A stretch of 33,741 nucleotides of DNA from Selenomonadaceae bacterium. Lineage in GTDB: Bacteria > Bacillota > Negativicutes > Selenomonadales > Selenomonadaceae. A program made the position numbers and the translations under genes. The notes under the pieces were generated by a model that worked only from the letters and a program-made list of their open reading frames with translations, had not been told where the DNA came from and did not search any database. Positions within the stretch are counted from its first letter, which is position 1. The number at the start of each line of letters is the position of its first letter. The stretch lies in contig JAFZMV010000145.1 of the NCBI GenBank assembly GCA_017553205.1, forward strand, positions 1 through 33,741. Reading direction: 5' to 3'. Shown here one piece after another: positions 1 to 8,625 of this stretch.

Positions 1-1
1 T

Positions 2-115
2 GCAGTAAAAGAAATCGGAGAACTTTTAAATATAAACGACGATTATCCTGAAAAAATTTCAAATTTGTTTCTCCAAAAAAATTTGTCCTTTATCGAAGGT
101 TGCTTTGTCGCTTGA
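2..115 (+). CDS. C-terminal end of an unidentified protein (partial)
   Basis: The window opens inside a plus-strand reading frame of 37 residues that ends with TGA at 113-115. The last residues read NLSFIEGCFVA. The frame is open from the first complete codon and is followed by a non-coding stretch with a terminator, so it looks like the end of a real gene that begins before the window. I do not recognise the family from so short a tail, and it could be a chance open frame, although its position just ahead of the terminator favours a gene. Confidence 0.5.
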   Translation, partial: AVKEIGELLNINDDYPEKISNLFLQKNLSFIEGCFVA

Positions 116-215
116 TTTTTGTATCTTTATTCCTCGAAGTAATAGATTTTTCAAAAACGCTACAGAAAATTCAATCTACCTCTTGACTTTTTATAGTTGG
201 TCTTTAACGAGCAAC

Positions 216-250
216 AAAAAAGACCTTCAATGAAACATGAGGTCTTTTTT
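216..250. terminator. bidirectional Rho-independent terminator
   Basis: A perfect 11-bp inverted repeat, AAAAAAGACCT at 216-226 and AGGTCTTTTTT at 240-250, encloses a 13-base loop. The A-run on one side and T-run on the other give a U-tract in both directions. It would end both the upstream plus-strand gene and the dnaG-rpoD transcript arriving on the minus strand. The rest of 116-263 holds nothing else I can support. Confidence 0.85.
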
Positions 251-263
251 TCTCTGAAAAAAA

Positions 264-1523
264 TCAGTCTAAGAAATCTTTCAATTTTTTACTGCGGCTG
301 GGGTGGCGGAGTTTTCTTAAAGCCTTCGCCTCAATTTGTCTGATTCTTTCGCGGGTGACATTGAAACTTTTTCCGACTTCTTCAAGAGTTCTAGCCTTGC
401 CGTCCTCTAAACCGAAACGCAGTTTCAAAACTTTTTTCTCGCGGTCGGTCAAAGTTCCCAAAACTTCAGCAAGCTGTTCTTTCAAAAGCATGAACGACGC
501 GGCATCAGCCGGTGCAGGTGCGTCATGATCTTCTATAAAGTCGCCCAAATGTGAATCTTCTTCTTCGCCGATTGGAGTTTCAAGCGAAACAGGTTCCTGT
601 GCGATTTTCATAATTTCGCGGACTCTTTCTTCGCTGACTTCCATTTCTTTTGCAATTTCTTCGGGAGTCGGTTCCCTTCCATGTTTCTGCAAAAGCTGAC
701 GAGAAACGCGAATAAGTTTGTTAATTGTTTCGACCATATGCACAGGAATTCTGATTGTGCGGGCTTGGTCGGCAATAGCACGAGTTATCGCCTGACGAAT
801 CCACCAAGTTGCATAAGTTGAAAATTTATAGCCTTTGTTGTAGTCGAATTTTTCCACAGCTTTTATCAAGCCGAGATTTCCCTCTTGAATCAAATCCAAA
901 AACAACATGCCGCGTCCGACATATCTTTTTGCAATACTGACAACCAAACGCAGATTAGCTTCCGCCAAATCTTTTTGAGCCTGTTCGTCGCCCGCCTCCA
1001 TGCGTTTGGCAAGTTCAACTTCCTGTTGTGCCGTCAAAAGCGGAACTCGTCCGATTTCTTTCAAATACATTCTTACAGGATCGTCAATGCTCAAACCTTC
1101 AGTAACTGACAGATCAATTTCAGGCGGTTTTTCATCCGCAGAAACTTCTCCGATCTCGTCAATTTTCGCGGGATTTTTTTCAAGGTCGTCAACTATCTGA
1201 ACTCCGCTTTCCAGCAGATGACCATAGAACGACTCATAAACTGCAACAGACTTTTCCAAACTCAAACCGAGTTTTTGAATTTCGTCATCAAGATCGCCCT
1301 GAAAAATTTTCCCGCCGTTTTTCTTCGCTCTTTCCAAAATAGAAATAAAAATCTTGGAATTATCAAGAAGAACTTTTTCATCAAGTTCAGATTTCTTTTC
1401 AGACTGAACGGGATTTTTTTCAGTCTGAACGGGATTTTTTTCAGTCTGAATAGAATTTTTTTGAGAGCTGTGACTTTCCTTTGTTTTGGCTCTGATGACC
1501 ACTCTTTTTTCCTTATCTGTCAC
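264..1523 (-). CDS. rpoD: RNA polymerase primary sigma factor RpoD (SigA)
   Basis: This is the housekeeping sigma-70 factor, which directs RNA polymerase to -10/-35 promoters. The 419 residues show region 1.2 ([16 protein letters not shown], about 148-163), region 2 with the core-binding and -10-melting block ([17 protein letters not shown] through [16 protein letters not shown], about 192-250), region 3, and region 4 with the -35 helix-turn-helix ([20 protein letters not shown], near 382-401). The start is GTG at 1521-1523, preceded by an AAAGGGGGG ribosome binding site; no ATG is suitably placed. The N-terminal part is lysine- and glutamate-rich and carries a short heptapeptide repeat. dnaG lies 57 bp upstream on the same strand, the common dnaG-rpoD order, so the two are probably co-transcribed. 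Identification is certain. Confidence 0.98.
   Translation of the reverse strand: MTDKEKRVVIRAKTKESHSSQKNSIQTEKNPVQTEKNPVQSEKKSELDEKVLLDNSKIFISILERAKKNGGKIFQGDLDDEIQKLGLSLEKSVAVYESFYGHLLESGVQIVDDLEKNPAKIDEIGEVSADEKPPEIDLSVTEGLSIDDPVRMYLKEIGRVPLLTAQQEVELAKRMEAGDEQAQKDLAEANLRLVVSIAKRYVGRGMLFLDLIQEGNLGLIKAVEKFDYNKGYKFSTYATWWIRQAITRAIADQARTIRIPVHMVETINKLIRVSRQLLQKHGREPTPEEIAKEMEVSEERVREIMKIAQEPVSLETPIGEEEDSHLGDFIEDHDAPAPADAASFMLLKEQLAEVLGTLTDREKKVLKLRFGLEDGKARTLEEVGKSFNVTRERIRQIEAKALRKLRHPSRSKKLKDFLD
1400..1462 (-). repeat. three 21-bp tandem repeats inside the rpoD N-terminus
   Basis: Three head-to-tail 21-bp units lie at 1400-1420, 1421-1441 and 1442-1462. The first two differ by one base and the third by a few more. 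As 21 is a multiple of three, the repeat stays in frame and encodes copies of QTEKNPV-like heptapeptides near residues 21-41 of RpoD, ahead of the conserved regions. Each unit contains a T7 run on the plus strand, a likely source of copy-number change by slippage. Confidence 0.9.
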
Positions 1524-1580
1524 ATCTCAGCCCCCCTTTAACTACACGATATTTTTTAGATTGACAGAGTTTTAAACTGT

Positions 1581-3380
1581 CTACAATCTGTCCATTTCCT
1601 CTTTTATTTTTAGCGTTTCCTGCATTTTTTCAACGTAAGCAGAAAGATCGCTCGATGTGCATTTATTAGCATTTTTTAAAGTTTCATCATAAAGTTTTTT
1701 CAGATGAATTTTTTTCAATTCACGAAGTGAATCTTCAAACACAGAAATTTCATCTGATTTCGGATCGTCAGAACCGTTTGTAAGTATTCTTGAAATTTCT
1801 GCGGCTGCCTTTTCAGATAATTCTTTTCCCGCCGTAATGTCATCAGGTCTTTCATCATTTTTAAAACATTTTTCGAGGTAAGAAAATATTTCGGCGTGAA
1901 CTTCGGTAAAATCAACTTCCTGCAGAATTTCGGAAACATAAGGCACCATATCACATTCATGCCAGAGCATTCTCAAAATAACTTCTTCGGATTGAACTTC
2001 AGAATAATTGAGAGATTTTTCTTGCGACGGCTTAACTTCTTTAGTTGTCTGAATTACTGCAGGCTTGTTGGAAAATTTTTTAAATTCATTTGAAACTAAA
2101 GACTCATCAAGCATCAGCATGAAAGAAATTTTTTTGCAGTATTCGCTGACTTTAGTGGAATCTTTTACGCTTGCAATTTCGGGAAGAATCTTTTTCAGCG
2201 TGTTAATTTTTCCTTCAATCGTCGTAAAATCGTTGCGTTTTATAATATACTGCAGACGATAATCGAAAATCGGAAGAGAATTTTCAGCAAGTTTTTCAAA
2301 TTCTTTCAAGCCGTGTTTTCTGACAAATTCGTCGGGGTCTTTGCCGTCTGGAATCGTGATAACAGAAACATCTGCATCAAATCTTCCGACAATCGGTAAA
2401 GCCCTGAATGCCGCCCGCTGTCCGGCTTCGTCGCTGTCATAGCAGAAAATTATTTTTCGCGTGTGTCTTGTCAAAAGTTTTGCATGTTCTTCAGTAAAAG
2501 CAGTTCCCAGAGTTGCGACAACATTTTCAAAACCCGCACTGGAAAGTGAAATCGCGTCCATGTATCCTTCGACAATCACGGCAAATTTTTTGGAAAAAAT
2601 AGACTTATTCGCCTTGTCAAGCCCGAAAAGCAGACTCCCTTTGTTAAAAATTTCAGTTTCGGGGGTGTTCAAATATTTTGGAGCGTCTTTCTGTGCGGAA
2701 TCTTCCAAAATTCTTCCGCCGAATCCTACGACGTGACCAAAAATATCTGTTATCGGAATAATTACGCGACCACGCATTCTGTCAAAAAATTTACCGCCGT
2801 TCTTTTGTTTGGAAACAAGACCCGCTGACATAACTTGTTCGGCAGTAAACCCGCGTCTTAAGAATTCATTCAAAATTCTGTCCCAGCCGTTTGGAGCGAA
2901 ACCAATTTTGAAATTTTCGATTGTGCCGCCTGTAATTCCACGCGAATTCAAATATTTCCTGCCTGCCTCGCCCTCCGCAGTTTTGGTTAAAACGTTGTGA
3001 TAAAAATTTCGTGCAAGTTCATTTATTCGGAACAAAATTTTTTCATTGTGTTCCTTTTGAATTTCCGCTTGAGATTTTTTTTGATTCGGGAGAGCGATCC
3101 CCAGTCTTTCGGCTTGAAGTTTTACCGCCTCAAAGTAAGAAATATTTTCCATTTTTGAAATAAAATTAAAAACATTTCCGCCTTCATGACAGCCGAAACA
3201 ATAAAAAAGACCTTTGTCGGGAGTGATAGTAAATGACGCGGTTTTTTCTCCGTGAAAAGGACAGCACGCCCAATATCTCCCGCCCTTCAAAGTCATCGGG
3301 ATATATCTTGAAACCACAGAATATATATCTGAACGCTCACGCACTTTTTCAACAAATGCGTCCATTTCCGTACTGCTCAC
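1581..3380 (-). CDS. dnaG: DNA primase DnaG
   Basis: DnaG makes the RNA primers for replication and binds the replicative helicase through its C-terminus. From the N-terminus there is a CHC2 zinc finger (CPFH at about 40-43 and CFGC at about 61-64), the primase core, a TOPRIM domain (VIVEGYMDAI, then CYDSDEAGQRAA) and a less conserved helicase-binding C-terminal third. The chosen start is GTG at 3378-3380, directly behind GGAGGAAGG and giving a 599-residue protein of usual length. The frame stays open back to a TTG at 3471-3473, but those 31 extra residues have no ribosome binding site and would run towards the divergent neighbour. rpoD follows 57 bp downstream. Identification is certain; the start is likely. 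Confidence 0.97.
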   Translation of the reverse strand: MSSTEMDAFVEKVRERSDIYSVVSRYIPMTLKGGRYWACCPFHGEKTASFTITPDKGLFYCFGCHEGGNVFNFISKMENISYFEAVKLQAERLGIALPNQKKSQAEIQKEHNEKILFRINELARNFYHNVLTKTAEGEAGRKYLNSRGITGGTIENFKIGFAPNGWDRILNEFLRRGFTAEQVMSAGLVSKQKNGGKFFDRMRGRVIIPITDIFGHVVGFGGRILEDSAQKDAPKYLNTPETEIFNKGSLLFGLDKANKSIFSKKFAVIVEGYMDAISLSSAGFENVVATLGTAFTEEHAKLLTRHTRKIIFCYDSDEAGQRAAFRALPIVGRFDADVSVITIPDGKDPDEFVRKHGLKEFEKLAENSLPIFDYRLQYIIKRNDFTTIEGKINTLKKILPEIASVKDSTKVSEYCKKISFMLMLDESLVSNEFKKFSNKPAVIQTTKEVKPSQEKSLNYSEVQSEEVILRMLWHECDMVPYVSEILQEVDFTEVHAEIFSYLEKCFKNDERPDDITAGKELSEKAAAEISRILTNGSDDPKSDEISVFEDSLRELKKIHLKKLYDETLKNANKCTSSDLSAYVEKMQETLKIKEEMDRL

Positions 3381-3505
3381 GTTTATCCTTCCTCCGTTTT
3401 TTGTATATTCACTGCCGTTTGTAAATTTCCTTTTTTTAAAACAGGTGAATTGAAATCTTGAAAGAAAATTCAAAGCGAAAAAATTTTTTAATCGGAGGAA
3501 TTTTT

Positions 3506-4294
3506 ATGAAAATTTTTTTGCCACAAAATATTTTTAGCAAATTGATTCGTGCAGTAGTTGAGTTTGATTTAATTCAGGACGGCGACAAAATTTTGATAGG
3601 ATTGTCGGGAGGGAAGGACAGTTTATTTTTGACTTATGCTCTTGCCGCTCTTCGTGAAAGAATTGCAAGAAAATTTTCTTTGACGGCTCTGACGATAGAT
3701 CCGAAATTTGACGACAATTTTAAAATTTGTGCCGAAGAATTGAAAAATTTCTGCGAAAAATTAGAAATCCCGCACAAAATTTTGGAAACTGATATTGCTG
3801 GAGCAATCGCCGCACAGAAAAATAAAAAGCCCTGTTTCACCTGTGCATATTTTCGACGTGCAGCAGTGAACAGGACAGCAAATGAAATTTTTGCAAATAA
3901 AGTTGCTTATGCTCATCATCTTGACGATGCTGTTGAAACTTTTTTCATGAGTTTGTTATCTTCGGGACAACTTACAACTTTTCAGCCAAAAACTTTTTTG
4001 AGCAGAACAAATATTACTGTAATTCGTCCGCTGGTTTATTTCCGCGAATCTGAAATTGAAAAATTTACGGCAGAAAACAATTTCGGCGTTTTGAAATCTC
4101 CCTGCCCGATTGACGGAACAACAAACCGTCAGACCGTAAAAAATCTCATTGCAGATTTAGGAAAAACTTTCCCAGATTTGTTTAGTCATCTTTCTTCCGC
4201 AATGAGAAAAAATTCTGTCGGAGAACTTTGGGACGCAGAAAAGACTAAACAGGAAATGAAAAAAATTTATTTCTCATACATGAAAAATTCGTAA
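3506..4294 (+). CDS. TtcA-family PP-loop ATPase (tRNA 2-thiocytidine type)
   Basis: The protein belongs to the adenine-nucleotide alpha-hydrolase superfamily that activates tRNA bases for thiolation. The PP-loop SGGKDS is at residues 34-39, and HHLDDAVET follows at about 137-145. A CxxC pair (C110, C113) plus C200 matches the three cysteines that hold the iron-sulfur cluster in TtcA. The family is known to make 2-thiocytidine at position 32 of tRNA; this member could be a TtcA-like paralogue with another substrate. The start is ATG at 3506 behind TCGGAGGAA, giving 262 residues. The frame extends upstream to a TTG at 3458, but that extension contains the ribosome binding site and is discarded. 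It is divergent from dnaG, with 125 bp between the two starts. Confidence 0.85.
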   Translation: MKIFLPQNIFSKLIRAVVEFDLIQDGDKILIGLSGGKDSLFLTYALAALRERIARKFSLTALTIDPKFDDNFKICAEELKNFCEKLEIPHKILETDIAGAIAAQKNKKPCFTCAYFRRAAVNRTANEIFANKVAYAHHLDDAVETFFMSLLSSGQLTTFQPKTFLSRTNITVIRPLVYFRESEIEKFTAENNFGVLKSPCPIDGTTNRQTVKNLIADLGKTFPDLFSHLSSAMRKNSVGELWDAEKTKQEMKKIYFSYMKNS

Positions 4295-4310
4295 TGCGTA
4301 ATTAAAATTT

Positions 4311-4943
4311 TTAATCATCTTGTTTTTCGTTTTCTTCTTCAACTTCTTCAGTTTCTGCGGAAAGGTCTAATTTACTTATGGGCATTTCTTCCGGTTTAAG
4401 TTTAGAATCTTCTTCGCTCAATTTTCCGCGTGAACGTTTTATCAACATTTCGTTATGATCTTTCGCCCAGTCGATAATTTTTTTGTAGAACTTGTAAGAA
4501 ATTTCTTGTTTTGAAAGACTTGATAAATTTATCGGTTCGCCTGTCGTGTCGCTGTCCAAAGTTGCAAAAGTAGAGTCCAAGTCATCGCGTTGAGTAACTT
4601 GAACCGTACCATTTTTTAAATCAAATTTCAAATAATCTGCACGCCCGATTAAATCGTTGTAACCTTTTGTCGGCAACATTCTCCAGCGTCTTTTTTGTTG
4701 AACGTCTTGAATTTGAATTTCGTCATAAGTGCAGATAGTCGGCACGATTAAAATATTTAAATCAATCGTTTTATCTTCATTCACGGCATAACTTATTTGC
4801 TGATGATTGAAATAATAATTGCCGCGTGGTGTAGACTGTACCCAAGCAAAAACTTCTTCGGGAATGGTAATTTCTTTTGCCAGAGCATTTACGGGCGAAA
4901 AAAACATTGTCGCCACAAAAATTCCACATAAAATTTTTTTCAT
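4311..4943 (-). CDS. secreted protein of unknown function
   Basis: The 210-residue protein starts with a standard Sec signal peptide: a KK pair, then a hydrophobic core to about residue 20, with a likely cut after ALA. The mature part has no motif I recognise. It contains a mixed hydrophobic and polar domain (about 24-175) with several aromatic residues, and ends in a highly acidic tail rich in Glu and Asp. The ATG start at 4941-4943 has AAGGAAG upstream. It lies 17 bp after the metA stop on the same strand, so it is probably read from the metA transcript. It ends 16 bp from the convergent ttcA-like gene. No function is proposed beyond export from the cytoplasm. Confidence 0.8.
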   Translation of the reverse strand: MKKILCGIFVATMFFSPVNALAKEITIPEEVFAWVQSTPRGNYYFNHQQISYAVNEDKTIDLNILIVPTICTYDEIQIQDVQQKRRWRMLPTKGYNDLIGRADYLKFDLKNGTVQVTQRDDLDSTFATLDSDTTGEPINLSSLSKQEISYKFYKKIIDWAKDHNEMLIKRSRGKLSEEDSKLKPEEMPISKLDLSAETEEVEEENEKQDD

Positions 4944-4960
4944 AATAATCTTCCTTTTTT

Positions 4961-5878
4961 TCAGCAGATAGAATCAATTTCAAACGGCGTTTCCTGATAA
5001 ACATAATAATTCAGCCAGTTTGCAAAAAGTAAATGAGCAACACTCCGCCACTTTACGACAGGTTCTAAATTTGGATTGTCATTCGGAAAATAATTTTGCG
5101 GAATTTTTGGATTTAATCCCGCTTTTAAATCTCTGTTATACTCATTTTTTAAAGTGTACGGATCGTACTCGGCATGCCCCGTTATAAAAAATTGTCTTGC
5201 CTCAAGATTTGCAATCGCATAAATTCCAACCTCATCAGATTCAGACAAAATTTTTAATTCGGGAATTTTTTCAACGTCAGATTTTTTTGTCGTGGTATTT
5301 CGAGAATGTGGAACAAAAAATTTGTCGTCAAAACCGCGAAAAAGTTTTTCATGTTTTACGCACAAATTATGCTCGTAAACTCCCGAAAATTTTTCATCAA
5401 GATTATATTTCGGTATTCCGTAATGGTGATAAAGTCCCGCCTGAGCTCCCCAACAAATATGAAAAGTTGACCAAACATTTTTTTTGCTCCAGTCCATAAT
5501 TTCGGCGAGTTCAGACCAATAGGCGACTTCTTCAAAATCCATAAGCTCGACGGGAGCCCCGGTAATTATTAAACCGTCGTATTTTTTTTTGTAAACGTCT
5601 TTAAAAGTTCCGTAAAATTCCGTGAGATAATCTTCTGAAGTGTGAGTCGGGATATAACTTGCAGTGTAAATAAAATCAACTTCGACTTGCAAAGGAGTAT
5701 TTCCCAAAAGTCTTAAAAGTTGAGTTTCAGTTACAGATTTCATCGGCATTAAATTTAAAATCAAAATTTTCAGCGGACGAATGTCTTGAGAATATGCCCG
5801 GCTTGCGTCCATTACAAAAATATTTTCTTTCTCTAAAATATTTGATGCCGGCAGGTTATTAGGTATTTTTATAGGCAA
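4961..5878 (-). CDS. metA: homoserine O-acyltransferase MetA (probably acetyl-CoA-specific)
   Basis: MetA acylates L-homoserine at the start of methionine synthesis. The 305-residue protein carries the full glutamine-amidotransferase-like fold with the catalytic Cys142 in [10 protein letters not shown], and His235 and Glu237 in GHAEYD. Position 111, in TGAPVEL, is Glu. In this family Glu at 111 goes with acetyl-CoA use, as in Bacillus, while Gly goes with succinyl-CoA use, as in E. coli, so an acetyltransferase is inferred. The start is TTG at 5876-5878: [11 protein letters not shown] is the usual family N-terminus, and AAGGA lies upstream. The 81 bp before it are too short for a SAM riboswitch or T-box, and I see neither. 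The secreted protein follows 17 bp downstream. Confidence 0.96.
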   Translation of the reverse strand: MPIKIPNNLPASNILEKENIFVMDASRAYSQDIRPLKILILNLMPMKSVTETQLLRLLGNTPLQVEVDFIYTASYIPTHTSEDYLTEFYGTFKDVYKKKYDGLIITGAPVELMDFEEVAYWSELAEIMDWSKKNVWSTFHICWGAQAGLYHHYGIPKYNLDEKFSGVYEHNLCVKHEKLFRGFDDKFFVPHSRNTTTKKSDVEKIPELKILSESDEVGIYAIANLEARQFFITGHAEYDPYTLKNEYNRDLKAGLNPKIPQNYFPNDNPNLEPVVKWRSVAHLLFANWLNYYVYQETPFEIDSIC

Positions 5879-5959
5879 AAAAAATCATTCCTTCAAATTT
5901 TATTCGGCAAGTTTATCATGCCACACTGAAAAAAATCTGCAGGAACGATGTCACAGTTA

Positions 5960-7048
5960 TTATAATGTCAAAAAATTGCGGGAAATTTCTTCAGCCGAAT
6001 CATCAAAGCCCAAAATTTTTCCCGAATAGTCAGCCAAAATTGTACCGACTTGAATTTTTCCGAAAATATGTCTTTCAGCCCTAATACTCGCACGTTCGGC
6101 AATTTTTTTATAGACGTGTTCAAAATTATTTGCGGAAATAATTTGAGCCGCCTCTTCAGTTGTCGCTGAGGACAAAATTTTTTTCACTTCTTCAGAGTTC
6201 AAACCTTCCGCCGCAGAATACGCCGCCAAAGTTTCAAGTCTGCCGTCAGCCATTCTGTTATGCGTGTGAAAAATTCCCGCCGCAACTTTTACAAGTTTTC
6301 CCAAATGTCCGCACAAAATAATTTTTGAAATATTTCTTTCAGCCGCCTTTTCCAGCATAAAACCGACAAAATTACTCGTCTGAATAATCGCCGCACTAGG
6401 CAGACCAATTTTTTCCGCGATAACTTCTCCAATTTTTCCGGGTACGAAAATTAAATTTTCATATCCTGCCGCCTTCGCCACATCAATTTGAGGAACGAGA
6501 GAATTTTTAAAAGCCTCTTCGGACATCGGACGCAAAACTCCAGTTGAGCCGATAACAGAAATTCCGCCTTCAACCCCCAAAATCGGATTTAAAGTTTTTT
6601 TCGCAAGTTCAACGCCTGCAGGAATAGAAATTTCAACTTCAAGACCTGTTACAGAAAATTCTTTCGCAACGTTTTTTATAAGCTGACGCGGACCGGGATT
6701 TATAGCAGGTTCACCGACGGGAATTTGTAAACCGGGCTTTGTAATTTTTCCGACTCCCAAACCTGCACGAAAAATAATTTCATCACTCGAAATTTTTTTA
6801 ACCGTCGTGAAAATTGACGTTCCGTTTGTAATGTCAGGATCATCGCCAGAACGTTTTATAACTTCGACAGAAATTTTTTCTCCGACCTGTTTAATTTTTT
6901 CAATCGGAATTTTTAAAATTGTTCCGTCAAGAGCAGTAATTTCAACTTCGCGGACAATTTTTTTTTGCTGAAAATAAATAAGTGCAGCCTTAACTCCTGC
7001 AGCCGCACTTGCTCCGGTTGTATAACCGCCTTGTAAAATTTTTTCCAT
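5960..7048 (-). CDS. cbiD: cobalt-precorrin-5B (C1)-methyltransferase CbiD
   Basis: CbiD methylates C1 of the corrin ring in the anaerobic, early-cobalt route to cobalamin. The 362 residues match the family along their length, opening with GGYTTGASAAAGVKAAL and including GDDPDITNG near residue 70, EPAINPGPRQLI and the GHLGKLVKVAAG segment. The start is ATG at 7046-7048, only 6 bp after the stop of the SGNH hydrolase gene, with no good ribosome binding site, so translation is probably coupled to that gene. No other cobalamin gene is in the window, which is unusual because cbi genes are normally clustered. The organism must carry the rest elsewhere for this to be useful. Confidence 0.95.
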   Translation of the reverse strand: MEKILQGGYTTGASAAAGVKAALIYFQQKKIVREVEITALDGTILKIPIEKIKQVGEKISVEVIKRSGDDPDITNGTSIFTTVKKISSDEIIFRAGLGVGKITKPGLQIPVGEPAINPGPRQLIKNVAKEFSVTGLEVEISIPAGVELAKKTLNPILGVEGGISVIGSTGVLRPMSEEAFKNSLVPQIDVAKAAGYENLIFVPGKIGEVIAEKIGLPSAAIIQTSNFVGFMLEKAAERNISKIILCGHLGKLVKVAAGIFHTHNRMADGRLETLAAYSAAEGLNSEEVKKILSSATTEEAAQIISANNFEHVYKKIAERASIRAERHIFGKIQVGTILADYSGKILGFDDSAEEISRNFLTL

Positions 7049-7054
7049 AATTTT

Positions 7055-8434
7055 TTAATAGACAGGCATTAACGAATCAAGATAACGATTCAGCCAATCG
7101 CTTACGGCATTTCCGATAATTTCTTTGCCTTCTGCGTCAGGGTGAAGTCCGTCAACAGACAAATCTTCCCTCAAATTTCCGTCGCCGTCCATGAAAAGTT
7201 CATTAATATCAATGCAGTTTTCTTGTTTCCGCATCCAGTCGCAAATATATTTCATATGCTCATGCCAGTCAGAAGGAGGAGCCTCAACAAAACGAATTTT
7301 TCTGATGAGTCTTGAATTTAAAGGAGTCGGGGTAATGAAAACTGGCTTGATATTATGTTGAATACATTTTTCTTTCATCGCGGTCAAATTCATGACGGAA
7401 TGCCATGCGAGTATTCCGCTGCGATAATCATTCACGCCCGCCATAATGAAAACCACTTCAGGTTTGAAAGGCAGAACATCTCTTTCAAATCTTTCCAAAA
7501 TGTCATCTGTAGTATCGCCGCTTTTGCCGAGATTTTTTACGGGGACTTTGCAATAAGTTTCCCAGTTATAAACAGCTGTTGAAGGCGGAACGGAAATAGA
7601 GCCGCCGCCATGAGTTATGCTGTCACCTATCGCACAGAATCTTGCATTTTTTCTAATTTTGAAACTGTTACTTTCATTTCTTTTTGACCATGCAGTTATC
7701 GGAGTATTATCGGCAGACAGTCCGCGAACTCTCCAAAAATAATCTCCTTCATCAATAAGAGGCTTGGGATCATAAAAATCAAAATTATCGTCCTTCGGGT
7801 GGTATTCCGTCACGTATTCGCGAACAACATTATCATTTTTTATAAGCTGAATTTCATAATGATCCGCGTCTTTTGTAGGAATCCACGAGTAAACCACATA
7901 AGCCGGTGCATAATCCATTTTATCAAATTCCGTTGTAGTCAAGGGAGCTGTCGGATTTACTTCGCGGGTAGCAATTTTTACATGTTCGTCAATAACATTT
8001 CCGTCAAAATCCAATGCAGTTATTTGAAAATCCTCATTTGCATGACCGGGCGGAACTTCAAATTCTATTCCTGAAGTATAAGAAACAAAACTTTCGTCAT
8101 TGTTATAGACTTTGTATTTGACGGCGAAAGGAACAATTTTCCATGTCAATCGTAAAATATTTTCGTCGCGGTTTATAGGATTAAAATTGTCAGTTTCTTC
8201 GCTGACGTTTGAAGATGATAAAATAATTTCAGAATCTTTAGATGATGCCTCACCGATTGACATGACTTTTGCAGTAACCTCGTTTCTGCGTGATGAATCC
8301 TGTGTTAAATGATTTCTTGGGTTATGAGGTTCAGAAATAAATCCTTGTTCAGTTGCATTTCCGGAGCCGTCATAAAATTGAAAATGCATAACTGATAAAA
8401 AAACTGCCAAAATTACAGGCAGTACTTTGAGCAT
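7055..8434 (-). CDS. exported SGNH/GDSL-family hydrolase with an Ig/fibronectin-like N-terminal half
   Basis: The C-terminal half is an SGNH esterase-like domain. It has block I GDSITHG with Ser272, block II Gly303 in NLGKSGD, block III Asn335 in MAGVND, and block V Asp428 and His431 in DGLHPD, so all four catalytic blocks are present. Residues 1-17 form a hydrophobic signal peptide or anchor. Residues from about 90 to 260 look like two beta-sandwich modules (LTWKIVPFAVKYKVY and VYSWIPTKDADHYEIQLI), resembling fibronectin type III repeats. The likely role is removal of acetyl or other acyl groups from a surface or dietary polysaccharide; the substrate cannot be told. The ATG start has GGGAGAGAG upstream and a promoter is visible. 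cbiD follows. Confidence 0.85.
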   Translation of the reverse strand: MLKVLPVILAVFLSVMHFQFYDGSGNATEQGFISEPHNPRNHLTQDSSRRNEVTAKVMSIGEASSKDSEIILSSSNVSEETDNFNPINRDENILRLTWKIVPFAVKYKVYNNDESFVSYTSGIEFEVPPGHANEDFQITALDFDGNVIDEHVKIATREVNPTAPLTTTEFDKMDYAPAYVVYSWIPTKDADHYEIQLIKNDNVVREYVTEYHPKDDNFDFYDPKPLIDEGDYFWRVRGLSADNTPITAWSKRNESNSFKIRKNARFCAIGDSITHGGGSISVPPSTAVYNWETYCKVPVKNLGKSGDTTDDILERFERDVLPFKPEVVFIMAGVNDYRSGILAWHSVMNLTAMKEKCIQHNIKPVFITPTPLNSRLIRKIRFVEAPPSDWHEHMKYICDWMRKQENCIDINELFMDGDGNLREDLSVDGLHPDAEGKEIIGNAVSDWLNRYLDSLMPVY

Positions 8435-8468
8435 GGCACTCTCTCCCTTCGTAAAAAATTATGGGAGC

Positions 8469-8497
8469 ATTTTAGCCGAATAGTATTTATATTTCAA
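8469..8497 (-). promoter_or_regulatory. sigma-70 promoter for the SGNH hydrolase gene
   Basis: On the minus strand a -35 box TTGAAA (8492-8497) and a -10 box TAAAAT (8469-8474) are separated by exactly 17 bases. Transcription would start about 25-30 bases before the ATG at 8432-8434, leaving room for the GGGAGAGAG ribosome binding site. This is the best-formed promoter in the 8435-8610 divergent spacer. Confidence 0.65.
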
Positions 8498-8593
8498 GAT
8501 ATTTTTCCGACAAATTTTTTTGACAAATTTCAAAATGAACTCGGACAGAATTTGAAAAAATTTTTTTTATTTGTATCACAAAATTGACAAGAA

Positions 8594-8602
8594 TGTTATA
8601 AT
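8594..8602 (+). promoter_or_regulatory. extended -10 promoter (TGtTATAAT)
   Basis: A perfect TATAAT at 8597-8602 with an upstream TG makes an extended -10 element. A TTGACA at 8584-8589 sits only 7 bases upstream and cannot be its -35. At usual spacing no good -35 is seen. Transcription would begin near 8609, only a few bases before the ribosome binding site at 8613, giving a leader of about 17 bases for the five-gene run that follows. Confidence 0.6.
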
Positions 8603-8625
8603 ACTTTTTTGTGGAGGTGAGAAAT

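Noticed and set aside
3381-3505. Longer N-termini of dnaG (from TTG 3473) and the TtcA-like gene (from TTG 3458)
   Set aside because: The extensions overlap each other, have no ribosome binding sites of their own and run through the clear sites used by the shorter starts.
4295-4330. A terminator between the convergent TtcA-like and secreted-protein genes
   Set aside because: AATTAAAATTTTTAAT is palindromic but purely A/T, so the stem would be too weak to support a call.
5879-5959. A SAM riboswitch or T-box before metA
   Set aside because: Only 81 bases are available and no conserved stem or T-box sequence is present.
8584-8589. TTGACA as the -35 box of the 8594-8602 promoter
   Set aside because: It is only 7 bases from the TATAAT, far too close for sigma-70; the extended -10 is the better explanation.
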